Source: Pyxicephalus adspersus (lineage: Eukaryota; Chordata; Amphibia; Anura; Pyxicephalidae). Taken from it: DNA of 64,000 bases. This document shows, piece after piece, positions 22,391-32,287 of the stretch. The stretch covers positions 132,255,928 through 132,319,927 of the forward strand of contig NC_092859.1 in the NCBI RefSeq assembly GCF_032062135.1, given 5' to 3'. Numbering within the stretch: position 1 is the first letter of the stretch; every line of letters begins with the position of its first letter. The notes below the pieces were generated by a model. That model had not been told where the DNA came from. It was given only the letters and a program-made list of their open reading frames with translations, and ran no database searches. The position numbers and the translations under genes are program-made.

Positions 22391-23190
22391 TTTACAAGGC
22401 CGATAACACCTACATGTTTGGTAAGCGAGAACGTCCCAATTCGCCGCAAGACCGAATTTAATAAATTTGCTTGTTCATCCTTAATGCATACTTGCAGATT
22501 ATATAAAACAAACTCCCAGTGTCCCCAATGTCTGTATTGCTTTACTTCTAGTTTAAAGTTGCATTTACTTTGTTGTACACAAATCCACTTTTTAATTTTG
22601 TATTAGATTTTTATTCTACATTATTACTCTTCCTTGTCCATACTGCATCCAGCAACTGGCAGCTCATGTTGCATTTTGATAGTGTTGCCTTTTTCTACAT
22701 CTGCCGAAGACAGTTTCTAGGGAAGCCAATTAACCTAACTGCATGTTTCTGGAGGTGAGGGGGGAACCAGAGTGCCTAGATGAAACCTGGAATTAGAATT
22801 TAGGACCCAGCGTTGCAGAATGAAGAGTGTTAGCCCCTGAGCCAATACATGCTGCCCTAGACAGGCTCACTTCTGTCATATTGCTTTCTGTTTGCCTCTC
22901 AATAGTTTTTTCTTTATTTCCGCATTCTGTTCTGTCATTCCAGCCTAGCCAGTGAAGTTGGCCAAACACTCAGAACTTGGAAGAAGACCAAGCAAAGATG
23001 ACAGGTATAGCAATAAAACAGGAAGCAACTTCACATCCATCACAACGCTTTGACAGGTCTGTGTGCCATAATGGGCAATTATGTTGGGTATATTTGCACA
23101 TTTGGGAAAAACACTGGACATTGCCAGGAAAGAAAAATTAAAAAATATTTTATGATCATTTCCAGGGACAGGACAATGAATGGGTGTGTG
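22391..23190. other. low-copy stretch before the SINE
   Basis: No repeat named. The stretch 22740-22860 (GGGGGGAACCAGAGTGCC, GAGCCAATACATGCTGCCCT) resembles the middle of the tRNA-SINE family and may be a fragment of another copy. Frames are short. Confidence 0.3.
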
Positions 23191-23193
23191 CAT

Positions 23194-24052
23194 GGGCAGC
23201 ATGATGGCTCAGTGGTTAGCACTCTGGTCTTTGCAGCATTGGGTCCCAGGTTTGAATCTCAGCCAGGAGAATATCTGCATGGAATATGCAGGTTTTCCCA
23301 TGTTTGTGTGGGTTTTCTCCAGGTAATCCAGTTCCTCCCACATTCCAAAAACATGCAGTTAGGCTAATTGGCTTCCCCTAGACTGTATTAACCTCCCTAG
23401 AGGTAACCCTGAGTGTGACTAAAAGCGGTAACCCCAAGTCACACTCGGGGTAGGTAATCCTTTGGGAGGTAATAGTAAATAAAGCCTTACCTGATCCGCC
23501 GTCATCCATCGCCGCAATCTCCGTCTTCTTCCTGCTTCTGCATCCCATGAGTCACTGGGGAGTTCCCGGTGACGTCGGTGCGTGTGTACGTTGCCAGCGG
23601 GGCGGGAAATTCAAAATCCATTTGTATTGCATTCAATACAAAATAACTGTATTGAATGCAATACTTTGGATTTATATGCGTAAAAGCAGTACATTGTTTT
23701 CAAGAACATTTATTTTACAGTATATATAATAGTATAAGTATAATATGTATTTTTTATATATATAGATTTTTTAATTTATTTATTATTTTTACATGATTTT
23801 GTGTTTCAAACTTTATTATACTCACACTATTATATTTTACTGTAAAATACATTTTCATGAAAAACAATGTACCGCTTTTAGACATATAAAACCGGAAAGA
23901 AATGAACCGCTAGTGAGGTTAAAGATATATGACTATGGTAGGGACATTAGATTGTAAACTCCTATGAGGGTCAGGTAGTAACATGACCATGGACTTTGTA
24001 CAACACTGCGTAATATGTTAGCGCTATATAAATACTGTGCAGTAATAATAAT
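23194..24052 (+). mobile_element. tRNA-derived SINE with L2-like tail, split by a TTAA element
   Basis: The head has a tRNA-like RNA polymerase III promoter: A box TGGCTCAGTGG (23205-23215) and B box GGTTTGAATCT (23249-23259). The body has TTTTCTCCAGGTAATCCAGT and CATTCCAAAAACATGCAGTT. The sequence breaks at 23391 and resumes at 23919 with TTAAAGATATATGACTATGG, then GGGACATTAGATTGTAAACT and the tail TGCGTAATATGTTAGCGCTA followed by (ATA)n. Removing the insert gives a continuous SINE. The tail matches the L2-like tail at 1-111, consistent with L2-driven mobilisation. Confidence 0.88.
23392..23918. mobile_element. TTAA-targeting (piggyBac-like) MITE, copy 1
   Basis: Flanked by TTAA on both sides (23388-23391 and 23919-23922). 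Starts CCTCCCTAGAGGTAACCCTG and ends with the inverse AACCGCTAGTGAGG. The inner part has a 15-base hairpin ATTGCATTCAATACA / TGTATTGAATGCAAT (about 23626-23662) and a long AT-rich region. TTAA duplication is the hallmark of piggyBac-superfamily insertion. No transposase is present. A second copy lies at 39062-39664. Confidence 0.85.
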
Positions 24053-24830
24053 ACACACAGCACAAATCTCCTCCATTTCGAGCACAGCAGTCATCCCCAC
24101 TTCATTGATCTACCGGGATGGATTGGGGAACGATGTATAGGGACAGCTGCACACATGCAAGATATTTGCCTGGCCATTATCTTATGTGTGTACTTATTAA
24201 GCTTTAAATCATTGCGTTTACATACACTATAATCTCCTATTTCTCCTTCAACAGTACTGTAGATACCAATATCATTACTAATTACTGCTGAAATGAGTAG
24301 GAGTAAACTGCAAGGATCTCATTCCAATCCAGGATAACCCAAGTGCAACCTTATAACCTCAAATCTTTCCTGCTATGTCTCTATACATATATATACAAGG
24401 TATATTTCCAGTCCATTTTATAGAGCAACTTAATAATAAAGTCCAGAGTCTGATCCCAGTATCCATGGAGCACTGGATGTATTTCACAGCAGTCCAGGTT
24501 CACAGTCCAACCCTGGAGTCACACCTCCATAAAGAGCCATAAACATTTGACAACCTTCATATGACATAAAGATAGAGAGTTTCTTGTAAAGAAGAGTAAT
24601 GTTCTGTGGCTGCACATTATCAGAGAGATAAGAAAGCAGAAGGTCTGTGCTTTCTAAACCCTCAGCAGCCAGGTAATATATTGAAAAGGAGCTGCTGACT
24701 TTATTGCCAGTATGACGTTAAATCTGGTTGCTTGGTGACCTTGCCTCTGGTTTTTATGATCTAGGCAAGCAATGAGAGATGAAGGAGTGGCTACAAAATT
24801 GAATTAACACTGGTCTGTCAAGTTTTTTTC
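24053..24830. other. low-copy stretch upstream of possible exon
   Basis: Contains GCACACATGCAAGAT...CATTATCTTATGTGTGTAC near 24150-24193, a short inverted pattern like the GTACACAC MITE ends. The rest looks unique. Not CpG-rich, so no CpG-island promoter is seen ahead of the possible exon. Confidence 0.3.
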
Positions 24831-24862
24831 TATTTTTTTCTTTTTTTTTTTTTTTTTTAGCA

Positions 24863-25233
24863 GTAGAGACCCAAGTATCCTGCCAGTGCTGTGTTGATGT
24901 GGAATATAGTGCACTGAGATATCCTTGCAGCCTGGGGATTCCTGGAGCTGTCAGAGCTCTGGGGTTGGCTGGGTAGCAGGTTGCTGATTGCTTAGTACTA
25001 TGTAGTAAGAGACTAAAGCCTCCAAGCAATCACAGGCATGATTCTTCACTCTGGAATACTGTGACTGTTTCTTCTTCTTTTCCCATCTATTTAATGGTTT
25101 GGTTTTATATTGCTGCTTAAATGCCAGAGGAATAATCCCTGCAGTATTGACTGCAAGAAAAAAAATCAAAGCAATGGAGTGGAAGGTGGAAAGTTTAGCA
25201 GGCAGAGGATCGCACAATGGTCCCATGCATCAG
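24863..25233 (+). CDS. Possible host exon with start codon and splice donor
   Basis: A long T tract ending TTTTAG (to 24862) looks like a splice acceptor and CAG/GTAAGAAG at 25231-25241 is a strong donor. Between them, ATG at 25174 has G at -3 and G at +4 and opens exactly 20 codons to the donor in phase 0 (begins MEWKVESLAGRG). If real, this is a 5' exon with about 310 bases of leader, or an alternative first coding exon, with the rest of the gene beyond the window or in small exons I could not see. I do not recognise the peptide. Acceptor-like T runs and GTAAG sites also occur by chance, so this is tentative. Confidence 0.22.
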
Positions 25234-25828
25234 GTAAGAAGATTAATATCACCTTCTTGCTGGATTTATTTTTGATTCTTTATTCATGTTTGATGCATAG
25301 AGCTGCAATCTTTTTACATGGGCACTGATAAATGCACTGACAGTGATGAATGTCTCTGGAGTATAATTCAAGATGAGATGTGTGATATGCACAATGCTAA
25401 CCTTACATCTTGCTGTTTCAATGAACTAATACATCTAGTGCCTATAATGCTGCATTAGTGTTGCAGGACAGACATGGGTGAATGGGATGGCTTAGTGATG
25501 GCTGGTAGTGTAAAGCTTAGGTATGTTTTGCAGAGTTGCCAACATTTGAAAATATTTTCCAGGGACTGCTGCTGTGCTAATGTATTCAGAAAACTGTCCC
25601 TAAGGACCATGGAGATCTATATTTATCCAACTGATATATGTTGATAATATTGGCATAACATGTGTACATACAATCTGGAGCTGTAATGTTGCTCTGTAAA
25701 TACTGTCCCTGAGGACCATGAAGACCTATATTTATTCAGCTTCTATATGGCATATTGACAAATATGACCCAGAACATCTATATTTACCCAAGTTATATGA
25801 TTATCAAAGTGGGAATTAATAAGTATAA

Positions 25829-25873
<45 letters not shown>

Positions 25874-26940
25874 TACATGTGTGTGTATATATACATAATA
25901 CATAATATATAAAAAAGTGGAAATATGTATATATATACACATATACATATAAAAAACACAAACTGGTTAAAATGTAATTACAAAAGTATTACCTTTAAAG
26001 CACAGCTGCTCAACCTTGAGCACCAGGAACATTTCCAGGGACAAACATTTAAAAAGACCTGAACATATTATTTAGTTGTGATCCTCATATAGGCTTTCTC
26101 AAACCAGATGAAAAGAAATGATGATATGCATAATGTAATGACTCCAGCAATCAGATTCCAGTTTGTTAGGAGATAGATGCCTTTCAATATTGTTTCAATA
26201 TTTTCTAGTTACTGCACTTTTCACATCATGACTGCAGTTTGAGCTTTCTGGTAAGCTGGTAAGAGTGTGCTGGAATTAGAAGTACAGAAAGGGGAGGATA
26301 AAAGTGACCATATGGAGTAAGGATTTATTTTTTACTGCTGAGCTTTATGCAGTTAAGATGTTGACAACAGGATCTGCCAGTACAGTGTGGTAGGTGCTAG
26401 GAAACCTTTGGAAGTCAACAGTGATCTTAGAGCTATAATTTGGGAGGTCATGTGAGTGCACTTAGAGGACAGAAAGATGGGATAAGTATGGGTTACCCAG
26501 CAGCAATGTGGATTAGTTGTCCTGCTGGCTTTAAAGATACAGGTCCACCTAGAGACCAAGCCTCTGCTGAGTAACACAATAATTAGCCAGTTAAAATATA
26601 TATTACAAATGTTTGATTTATCTATGAAAATACTACTAGGATTTGTCCTAAGCTTAGTTGTATTAAGCCGATGTGACAAAACAGGACATGTTTCATGAGG
26701 ATAGGAATACATTTATTCATGTAAGAGTATAGAGCTTTATACTAGCCCAGGTGACTTAAACAGGATACAGAATAGGTAACAAAAAACAACAGAAATAGTT
26801 TGTTATTAAATATTCAGCGTACCCAAAACTTGAACGTTTGCTTAAAATTGCTTAAAAGTGCATTTTTTTATCAGTATTTGGACATGAATCAAAGAGTGAT
26901 CAGCTAAGGCATTTTAAATCAATTGATGTGCAAACTAATG
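25234..26940. other. low-copy stretch with one microsatellite
   Basis: Mostly unique-looking DNA. Near-duplicates CTGTCCCTAAGGACCATGGAGA (25597) and CTGTCCCTGAGGACCATGAAGA (25707), each followed by CTATATTTATYCA, form a local direct repeat 110 bases apart. No exon supported. Confidence 0.4.
25828..25894. repeat. (AT)n(AC)n(GT)n microsatellite
   Basis: Alternating AT from about 25828, then AC to about 25873, then ACATACATGTGTGTGTATATATA. The 72-codon minus frame across it is a product of the repeat. Confidence 0.95.
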
Positions 26941-26947
26941 ATGCGTA

Positions 26948-27055
26948 GGGCCTGATTTATTAAGGCTCTCCAAGGCTGGAGAGGATACACTTTCATCAAT
27001 AAAGCGGGGAGATCCCACAAACCTTGATGCCTTGGAGAGCTTTAATAAATCAGGC
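26948..27055. mobile_element. Foldback MITE (GGGCCTGATTTATTAA), copy 1, internally deleted
   Basis: Begins GGGCCTGATTTATTAAGGC and ends GAGCTTTAATAAATCAGGC with the usual GGAGAGGATACACTTTCATC but only 108 bases instead of about 215, so about half of the inner part of both arms is missing. No matching flank duplication is left (left GTA, right end altered). Confidence 0.85.
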
Positions 27056-27485
27056 ACATTGAATACTTGCAGCAGACTGCAAAGATTTATTTAAATTGAT
27101 CATTAAATCCATCATTATATTGATTGAAAATAATATCAAGTGGAAATTACAAGTACTGTATGCCTAGTATAAGTAAGATGATGATAGGTTGAACATGCAA
27201 TGTTTTTTTTGTTTTTTTTAAACTTTGGGAGACTTCAGTAATGAGATGTTATTCAATCTTATTTTTGTGTACTTTCAATGTATTTTACATTCAAGTCTCT
27301 GTATCAGAGTCTCTGACAAAGTGAACAGATCAACTTGTACTATAGATGCATCAACTCAGCATTCTGCACTTTAAAAACATTGTTGATAAAGTATGGACAT
27401 TTAAGATAAAAAAGGTAAAACAGACCTAGACATAAACACAACTCAAAGTAAAAAAAAATGTTGTACTTTTTAAATTAATATTTTT
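27056..27485. other. AT-rich low-copy stretch
   Basis: T runs at 27202-27220 and unremarkable AT-rich DNA. Nothing supported. Confidence 0.3.
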
Positions 27486-28190
27486 TGCATGTTCCAACTG
27501 CAGGTTCACGACCACATGGCATTCCACAACAACTGATCCAGTGCTGGCTGCTTCCCATTGCACAATGACAGGAGCTTCATCCAGGTTGGCGGAGCTCCTG
27601 TCATTGTATTCAGCCAATAAGGCAAGTTATTGTTATTGTACATCGGGAGCTGTTGGTTAACCAAACAATTGTCTTGCAGTGGGTAGCAGCTAACATTGGA
27701 TGTGAAGCAGCCAGCACTGGGGGTCATCATGGGGTGCTATCTGCAGCTGCCACATGTAAGTATTGGTTAAAAAAAGATCAATAAAATGTTTGCACCTTTG
27801 TGTTGTGTCTTTATTTATTGGTCTGCTTTAACCCTTTCTGGGAATGGGTAAGGAGTAGTATTGCTAGATTTATTCCCCAGGGTAGAAGGCCCCCTATTAA
27901 AGAGACTTTTCAGATTCCAATAAGCTCCCTGCCCACAGTCCCCCACAACGGGATGAAACATTTTCCCTTCTAATGATGGTCCTTGCCACCAGTCAGGGTC
28001 TGGATTTTGTCAAAAAGGAAGGAGGCTACATACTTTCTGCCCTCTTCTTTGATAAGCCAGATTCTGGAGGACTTTTTATGCAAAGGAGGGGAGCACACAC
28101 ACTTGCTCATTTCTTATCCAGGAAGGTCCCATGCTTGTTAAGAGTGTGGTTTTATTATTAGTGTTTACCTCCTTGCTATGTTTTTTGTTT
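27486..28190. repeat. Unclassified dispersed repeat (probable)
   Basis: A compositionally distinct block with GACAGGAGCTTCATCC / GGAGCTCCTGTCATTG as an inverted pair around 27567-27606. Further words are CTTTAACCCTTTCTGGGAATGGGTAAGG (split over 27826-27853) and CTGCCCACAGTCCCCCACAA, which I associate with an abundant repeat of fish and frog genomes. I cannot assign a superfamily. Frames on both strands are short and lack domains. Confidence 0.4.
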
Positions 28191-30340
28191 AAAAAAATTA
28201 ATAAATAAAATGGCTTTGCAAGGTATGCACAGTCTTTTGCAATAATCTAAAAAAAGATGAAAGCAAGGTTTTTACCTGGAACCACTTCTTGGCACCTAGA
28301 TATGGACAGAAGGTGTACGGGAGCAGTAAAGTTGTTTTAGTCTGAACATAGCTTAAGGACCATATTACAATAGTGACTTTATAGCAGTGATATGTAGCAA
28401 TTACAAATATCTCTGCTTATTTTGCTTTGTAGCTAGTCACAGAGTTTCAGCTTTATCTGTCTATCTAATCTACAGGGGCTACAAATCACTAGTTGGTCAT
28501 GGTCATCCACAGCTGCAAATTCATCACTAAAACAACTTTTCAAAAACTCAGTCACTCATGACTAAGCTACAAACTTAATAGAATTTTAGGAAGACAGACT
28601 TTTTATTAACTACAGTACATGTTTTACCTAGCAATAAATATGCCAATGAGATTCATTCTTTAGCTAAGGGTAAAGGCTAGTTTTATTCATAAAAGTCATC
28701 CTTTATAACTGAACTGATAGGGAACTGAATGGCTGCCTGGCTGTCAATTTGCCACTCTTTTTTTAAGTCCAAAACAAGTATGCAAATAAGGATAAGTGCC
28801 CTAATTGGCAAAAAGCCATAGTACTCATCAAAAGCAGGGTTTAATCAGTTTACACATCGAAATGTTATAATAGCCAGGCAACTAGCATTATCAAAAGGTG
28901 ATCGCTAATGGCTGCATATTTGTCCTAAATCTATGCCTAAATGTTTATGTTCCTGCTACATGAACTTCACTTTAAATATATTTTACATGGAAGAGTGTAT
29001 CATGCTATATATATAGTATTATAGTATAGTAGTAGAGTATGATTTGCTCAGAATAGCATTGGATGGGCATGAGCACAGGACAAATGCCTATTTTGCCCAG
29101 TTAATAAATACCCTATACTTAGAAAATGAAAAAGGAAGAACCTGCAAGAACAGAACATGAAATCTGCCATTGCAGACTTGGTGCAGTCAGTAGGGCCGAT
29201 TTCCTAGTCTTCAACTAGTGACAGCTTCCCTTTAAGGTATTCATTTGCTAAATAACATAATATACTATTTATACATACTAAAACATATGCCTAGGAGAAT
29301 GTCTTGAACTTTGTACCAGATATCCTAAAAAAGGCAAATCTGGCTGGTACATCATACTATATTAAGGATGAAATGACAAGTAAAAAAGTCATACAGAGTA
29401 GGGATTGTTTTTGTCTGAGTGTTGAGGCAAACTAGTCTATTTCACATTGAGTTTTACTGTGCACCGCCTTCTATGTCTTCGGGTTCATTCCCAAGCAAAT
29501 TATACTTTCATCACACTGAAGCCTTCACATAAAAAGCTTTGTATGAATAGTCAGGGGTTTCTGTATCACTTATGTAACATTGTTCAAATATTTTAAAAGC
29601 TCACAAAATGAGAACGAAGCTAATTTTGTTTTCTAGCCTCATAAATACTCATTCTCTGTTGCCATGTATACAATTCCAAACGTCAGTTATTTAAATAGAG
29701 AAATGAATGGATGAATAAAGGATGCTTTTAAACTATAGTGCTTAAGTGACTCAACTGCCTGACCTTTGCTTGAACATCTTCAGTGGCCACATGCATATAA
29801 AGTAGCTTTACAACACACTGCTTTAATAATTTGCTTTAAACAATGAGAACTGTTCTGTTCATAAATACTCAAATATAAGCCAAGGCCCTGTTTGGTGCCG
29901 TGAGATAAAAATAAATTTAAATCTAACCAAAAACTTCTTTTAAAAGCTTTAACATGTTATTGATATTTAAAAAGCTGCTCTTCAATCTTGGTAAATATTC
30001 AACTTTCATTAAGATAATATACTGAGTGGTCCTGCCATGAAGATTCTTGTTCAGGAAATTCCTTTTATTAAATGACAATCCTCTTTCCCTGTTTCCTGTC
30101 CTGTGTTTTCACCCTGTAACATGCACTTTCAATGCAGATTAAAGACATTGATGCTGACACTTCCTTAAGTATCATTTGGTATCTTTCCCTTGGGTTAATG
30201 AAGCACACCATGGGTCCATTATAAGGTTCAAATCTTTTATTAAATAATCACATCATAGTGTAAACCAGGTAACTCTTGTGCTGTGATGTGATACTTTAAT
30301 TAAAAATTTGGATTCATTAAAAGATCCATGGTGTGGTAAA
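28191..30340. other. long low-copy stretch, no feature recognised
   Basis: Unique-looking AT-rich DNA without long open frames, repeats shared with the rest of the window, or strong splice pairs. May be intronic or intergenic. Confidence 0.4.
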
Positions 30341-30346
30341 GGCATA

Positions 30347-30570
30347 GGGCCTGATTTATTAAAGCTCTCCAAAACTGGAGAAAATACACTTTCATCAGTG
30401 AAGCTGGGTGACACAGCAAACCTGGAATGGATCTGATGTAGGACTGAAAACATTTGCTAACAATAAGCAAATCATTTTTAAGAAATCCATTCCGGGTTTG
30501 CTTGATCACTCAGCGTTACCGATAAAAATGTATCCTCTCCAGTCTTGGAGAGACTTAATAAATCAGGGCC
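30347..30570. mobile_element. Foldback MITE, copy 2
   Basis: 224 bases, GGGCCTGATTTATTAAAGC to TTAATAAATCAGGGCC, flanked by ATA on both sides (30344-30346, 30571-30573). The two arms are near-complementary over about 100 bases each: CAAACCTGGAATGGATC on the left answers to AAATCCATTCCGGGTTTG on the right. The open frames in both directions here simply reflect the palindrome. Confidence 0.92.
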
Positions 30571-30679
30571 ATAGACTCATCTTGTATTACATTGGCTAAC
30601 CAGTCAGTTGTTGGTACAGCACTCCTCCACCCTGGGCCCTTTCCAGAAAATAAATTCCATGGGTATATGGAAGTGAACC

Positions 30680-31665
30680 ATTTTGCGTTAACATTTTAAA
30701 ACAGAACATGGCAATTGGTGGACATTGAGGCACAGTCTAGTGCAAGGGCTGCTATTGCATCGTTGATGTGGATCGCCTGCTGTTTGCGGCTCAGAATTAC
30801 TTACCCCTGAAAAACTCTCTATAGGTCTGGGACAGACTAAAACATTACCCAGATATATGCTCGACTCGCTTTGAGGTAACCCAGAAATCACCCTGGGGTT
30901 GGACCCTGGACAATTTAGCTGGTGGCTAAATAAAGGCTTCTTTAGGGTTGGGGACTTGATTTTCTGAATATTTTCCTTACACCCTAATTCGATCATTCAT
31001 ACGCACTAAGCTGTCTCAGAGCTCCCCCCCCCCCCCACCGTATTAGGACCCCATTTGAAAACCCCTGGAAGTCTTTAGCTGACTCCATTGGCCAGATATC
31101 CGTATATTCTCCCCTGTCGATCCTCTCCTCCAAACTCCCTTATATGAAATCTTGGGAAACAGAAATGCAGAACTCTTGGAAACTGATGGAGCAGTGAGAT
31201 GTGGTATGCAACATATCTAAGATTTCACTCAATGTGGGCCTAGTTGAATTGAAAAAAAAAGTTCTACTTCAATGGAATTTAGTCCCCACCGGAATTTAGT
31301 CCGAGGGTGGGCAGCATGGAGAACATCTGGTGGTCATGCCCAGTGGTGCAGGATTACTGGGATATGGTCTTCAAATTGATTTCAACAGTGCTACTGACCT
31401 CTCTGTCTTCAAATTGCGAATGGGCTCTCAGCAAAATTGACATGCCTCTAACAAAAAATGCTCAAAAAAATTTAATTGTATGTTGTTAGTAGCCAGAATC
31501 ACACTAGCCAAGTCCCCTTACATCTCCTTTGCCCCACTGTCTTCAAAACTCAACTGGATATTGGTCAATAACAAAGTTACTACCACCCTCAAGAACACTA
31601 CTCATGCATTTGAACTTACCTGGACCCCATGGTTTGACTACTGCTCTTAAAGAGTTAGATCCAAG
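30680..31665 (+). mobile_element. L1/Tx1-type LINE remnant, end of ORF2, frameshifted
   Basis: In shifting plus frames one reads NPEITLGLDPGQFSWWLNKG followed by FFRVGDLI (about 30885-30964). Next comes NIWWSCPVVQDYWDMVFKLI in 31307-31489 and, one base out of frame from about 31490, ARITLAKSP then a WTPWFDYC end at about 31650. This order (GLDP..FSWW, HIWW.CP, ARITLA.SP, W.PW) is that of L1/Tx1-clade ORF2 C-termini. There are several stops and frame changes, so it is dead. A 13-base C run lies inside at 31024-31036. The copy is in the opposite orientation to the similar fragment at 1078-2250. Confidence 0.75.
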
Positions 31666-32068
31666 ACCCTTCCTGATGTGGACTTCCCCCTTTCCATCAC
31701 CATTCCCCCCCCCCCCCCCCGGGATTCTCTCCCTTGGTTTTATGTTTCACCGTAAATACAAGTTTTTGGTATAATGATATTTTGTTCCGGCCAATAAATG
31801 TTATTCATTTGTTTTCCAAACTGTTACTCCATATATGTTATTTGTGCACTAATCTCGCTTCCCCCCACCCTTCTTTTTCCTCCCAAAGACAATCTTCAAC
31901 CATCTTGATTAACTGTGCCGGAATAACAGTTGGGGCTCCCATTTCACTTTACTATAACACTTAACCCTAAAAGAAGTCTTTAGTAATTAACCTTCCTCAC
32001 TTAACCCTAAAATCTAACCCCTTAAAACAATCATAATAGGTACTGAAATGGTTTATCCAATTTGGTAC
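31666..32068. other. probable LINE 3' untranslated part with C run
   Basis: Follows the L1/Tx1-type fragment. Contains a 16-base C run at 31705-31720 and pyrimidine-rich sequence to about 31890, then AACCCTAA words at 31962 and 32002. It may be the 3' end of the LINE copy, but no tail motif fixes the boundary. Confidence 0.35.
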
Positions 32069-32071
32069 ATT

Positions 32072-32287
32072 AGGCCTGATTTTTCAAAGCTCTCCAAGAC
32101 TGAATATGATAGATTAGCATATGTAAACCTAGTTGATCCAGGAAACCTGAAATGGATCTGGTCCAGTATTGAAAACATTTGCCAAATATTGGCAAATGCT
32201 TTTAAGAAATCCATGTTTGTCAGATCACCCAGGTTTTTCCATGAGAGTCTATCTTCTCCAGTCTTGGAGATCTTTAATAAATCAGCC
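32072..32287. mobile_element. Foldback MITE, copy 3
   Basis: 216 bases, AGGCCTGATTTTTCAAAGC to TTTAATAAATCAGCC, flanked by ATT (32069-32071 and 32288-32290). The middle ATTTGCCAAATATTGGCAAAT is itself a near-perfect palindrome. Arms are diverged at several sites. Confidence 0.9.

Noticed and set aside
23205..23259. Functional tRNA gene
   Set aside because: A and B boxes are present but there is no cloverleaf with acceptor stem, and the downstream body is that of a SINE.
25828..25961. Minus frame rich in Tyr, Val and Cys
   Set aside because: Encoded by an (AT)n(AC)n microsatellite.
30253..30599. Mirror-like frames on both strands rich in HPAS/HSASL words
   Set aside because: The same peptide pieces recur at 32053-32372, 44052-44270 and 55562-55891 because all lie in copies of the foldback MITE.
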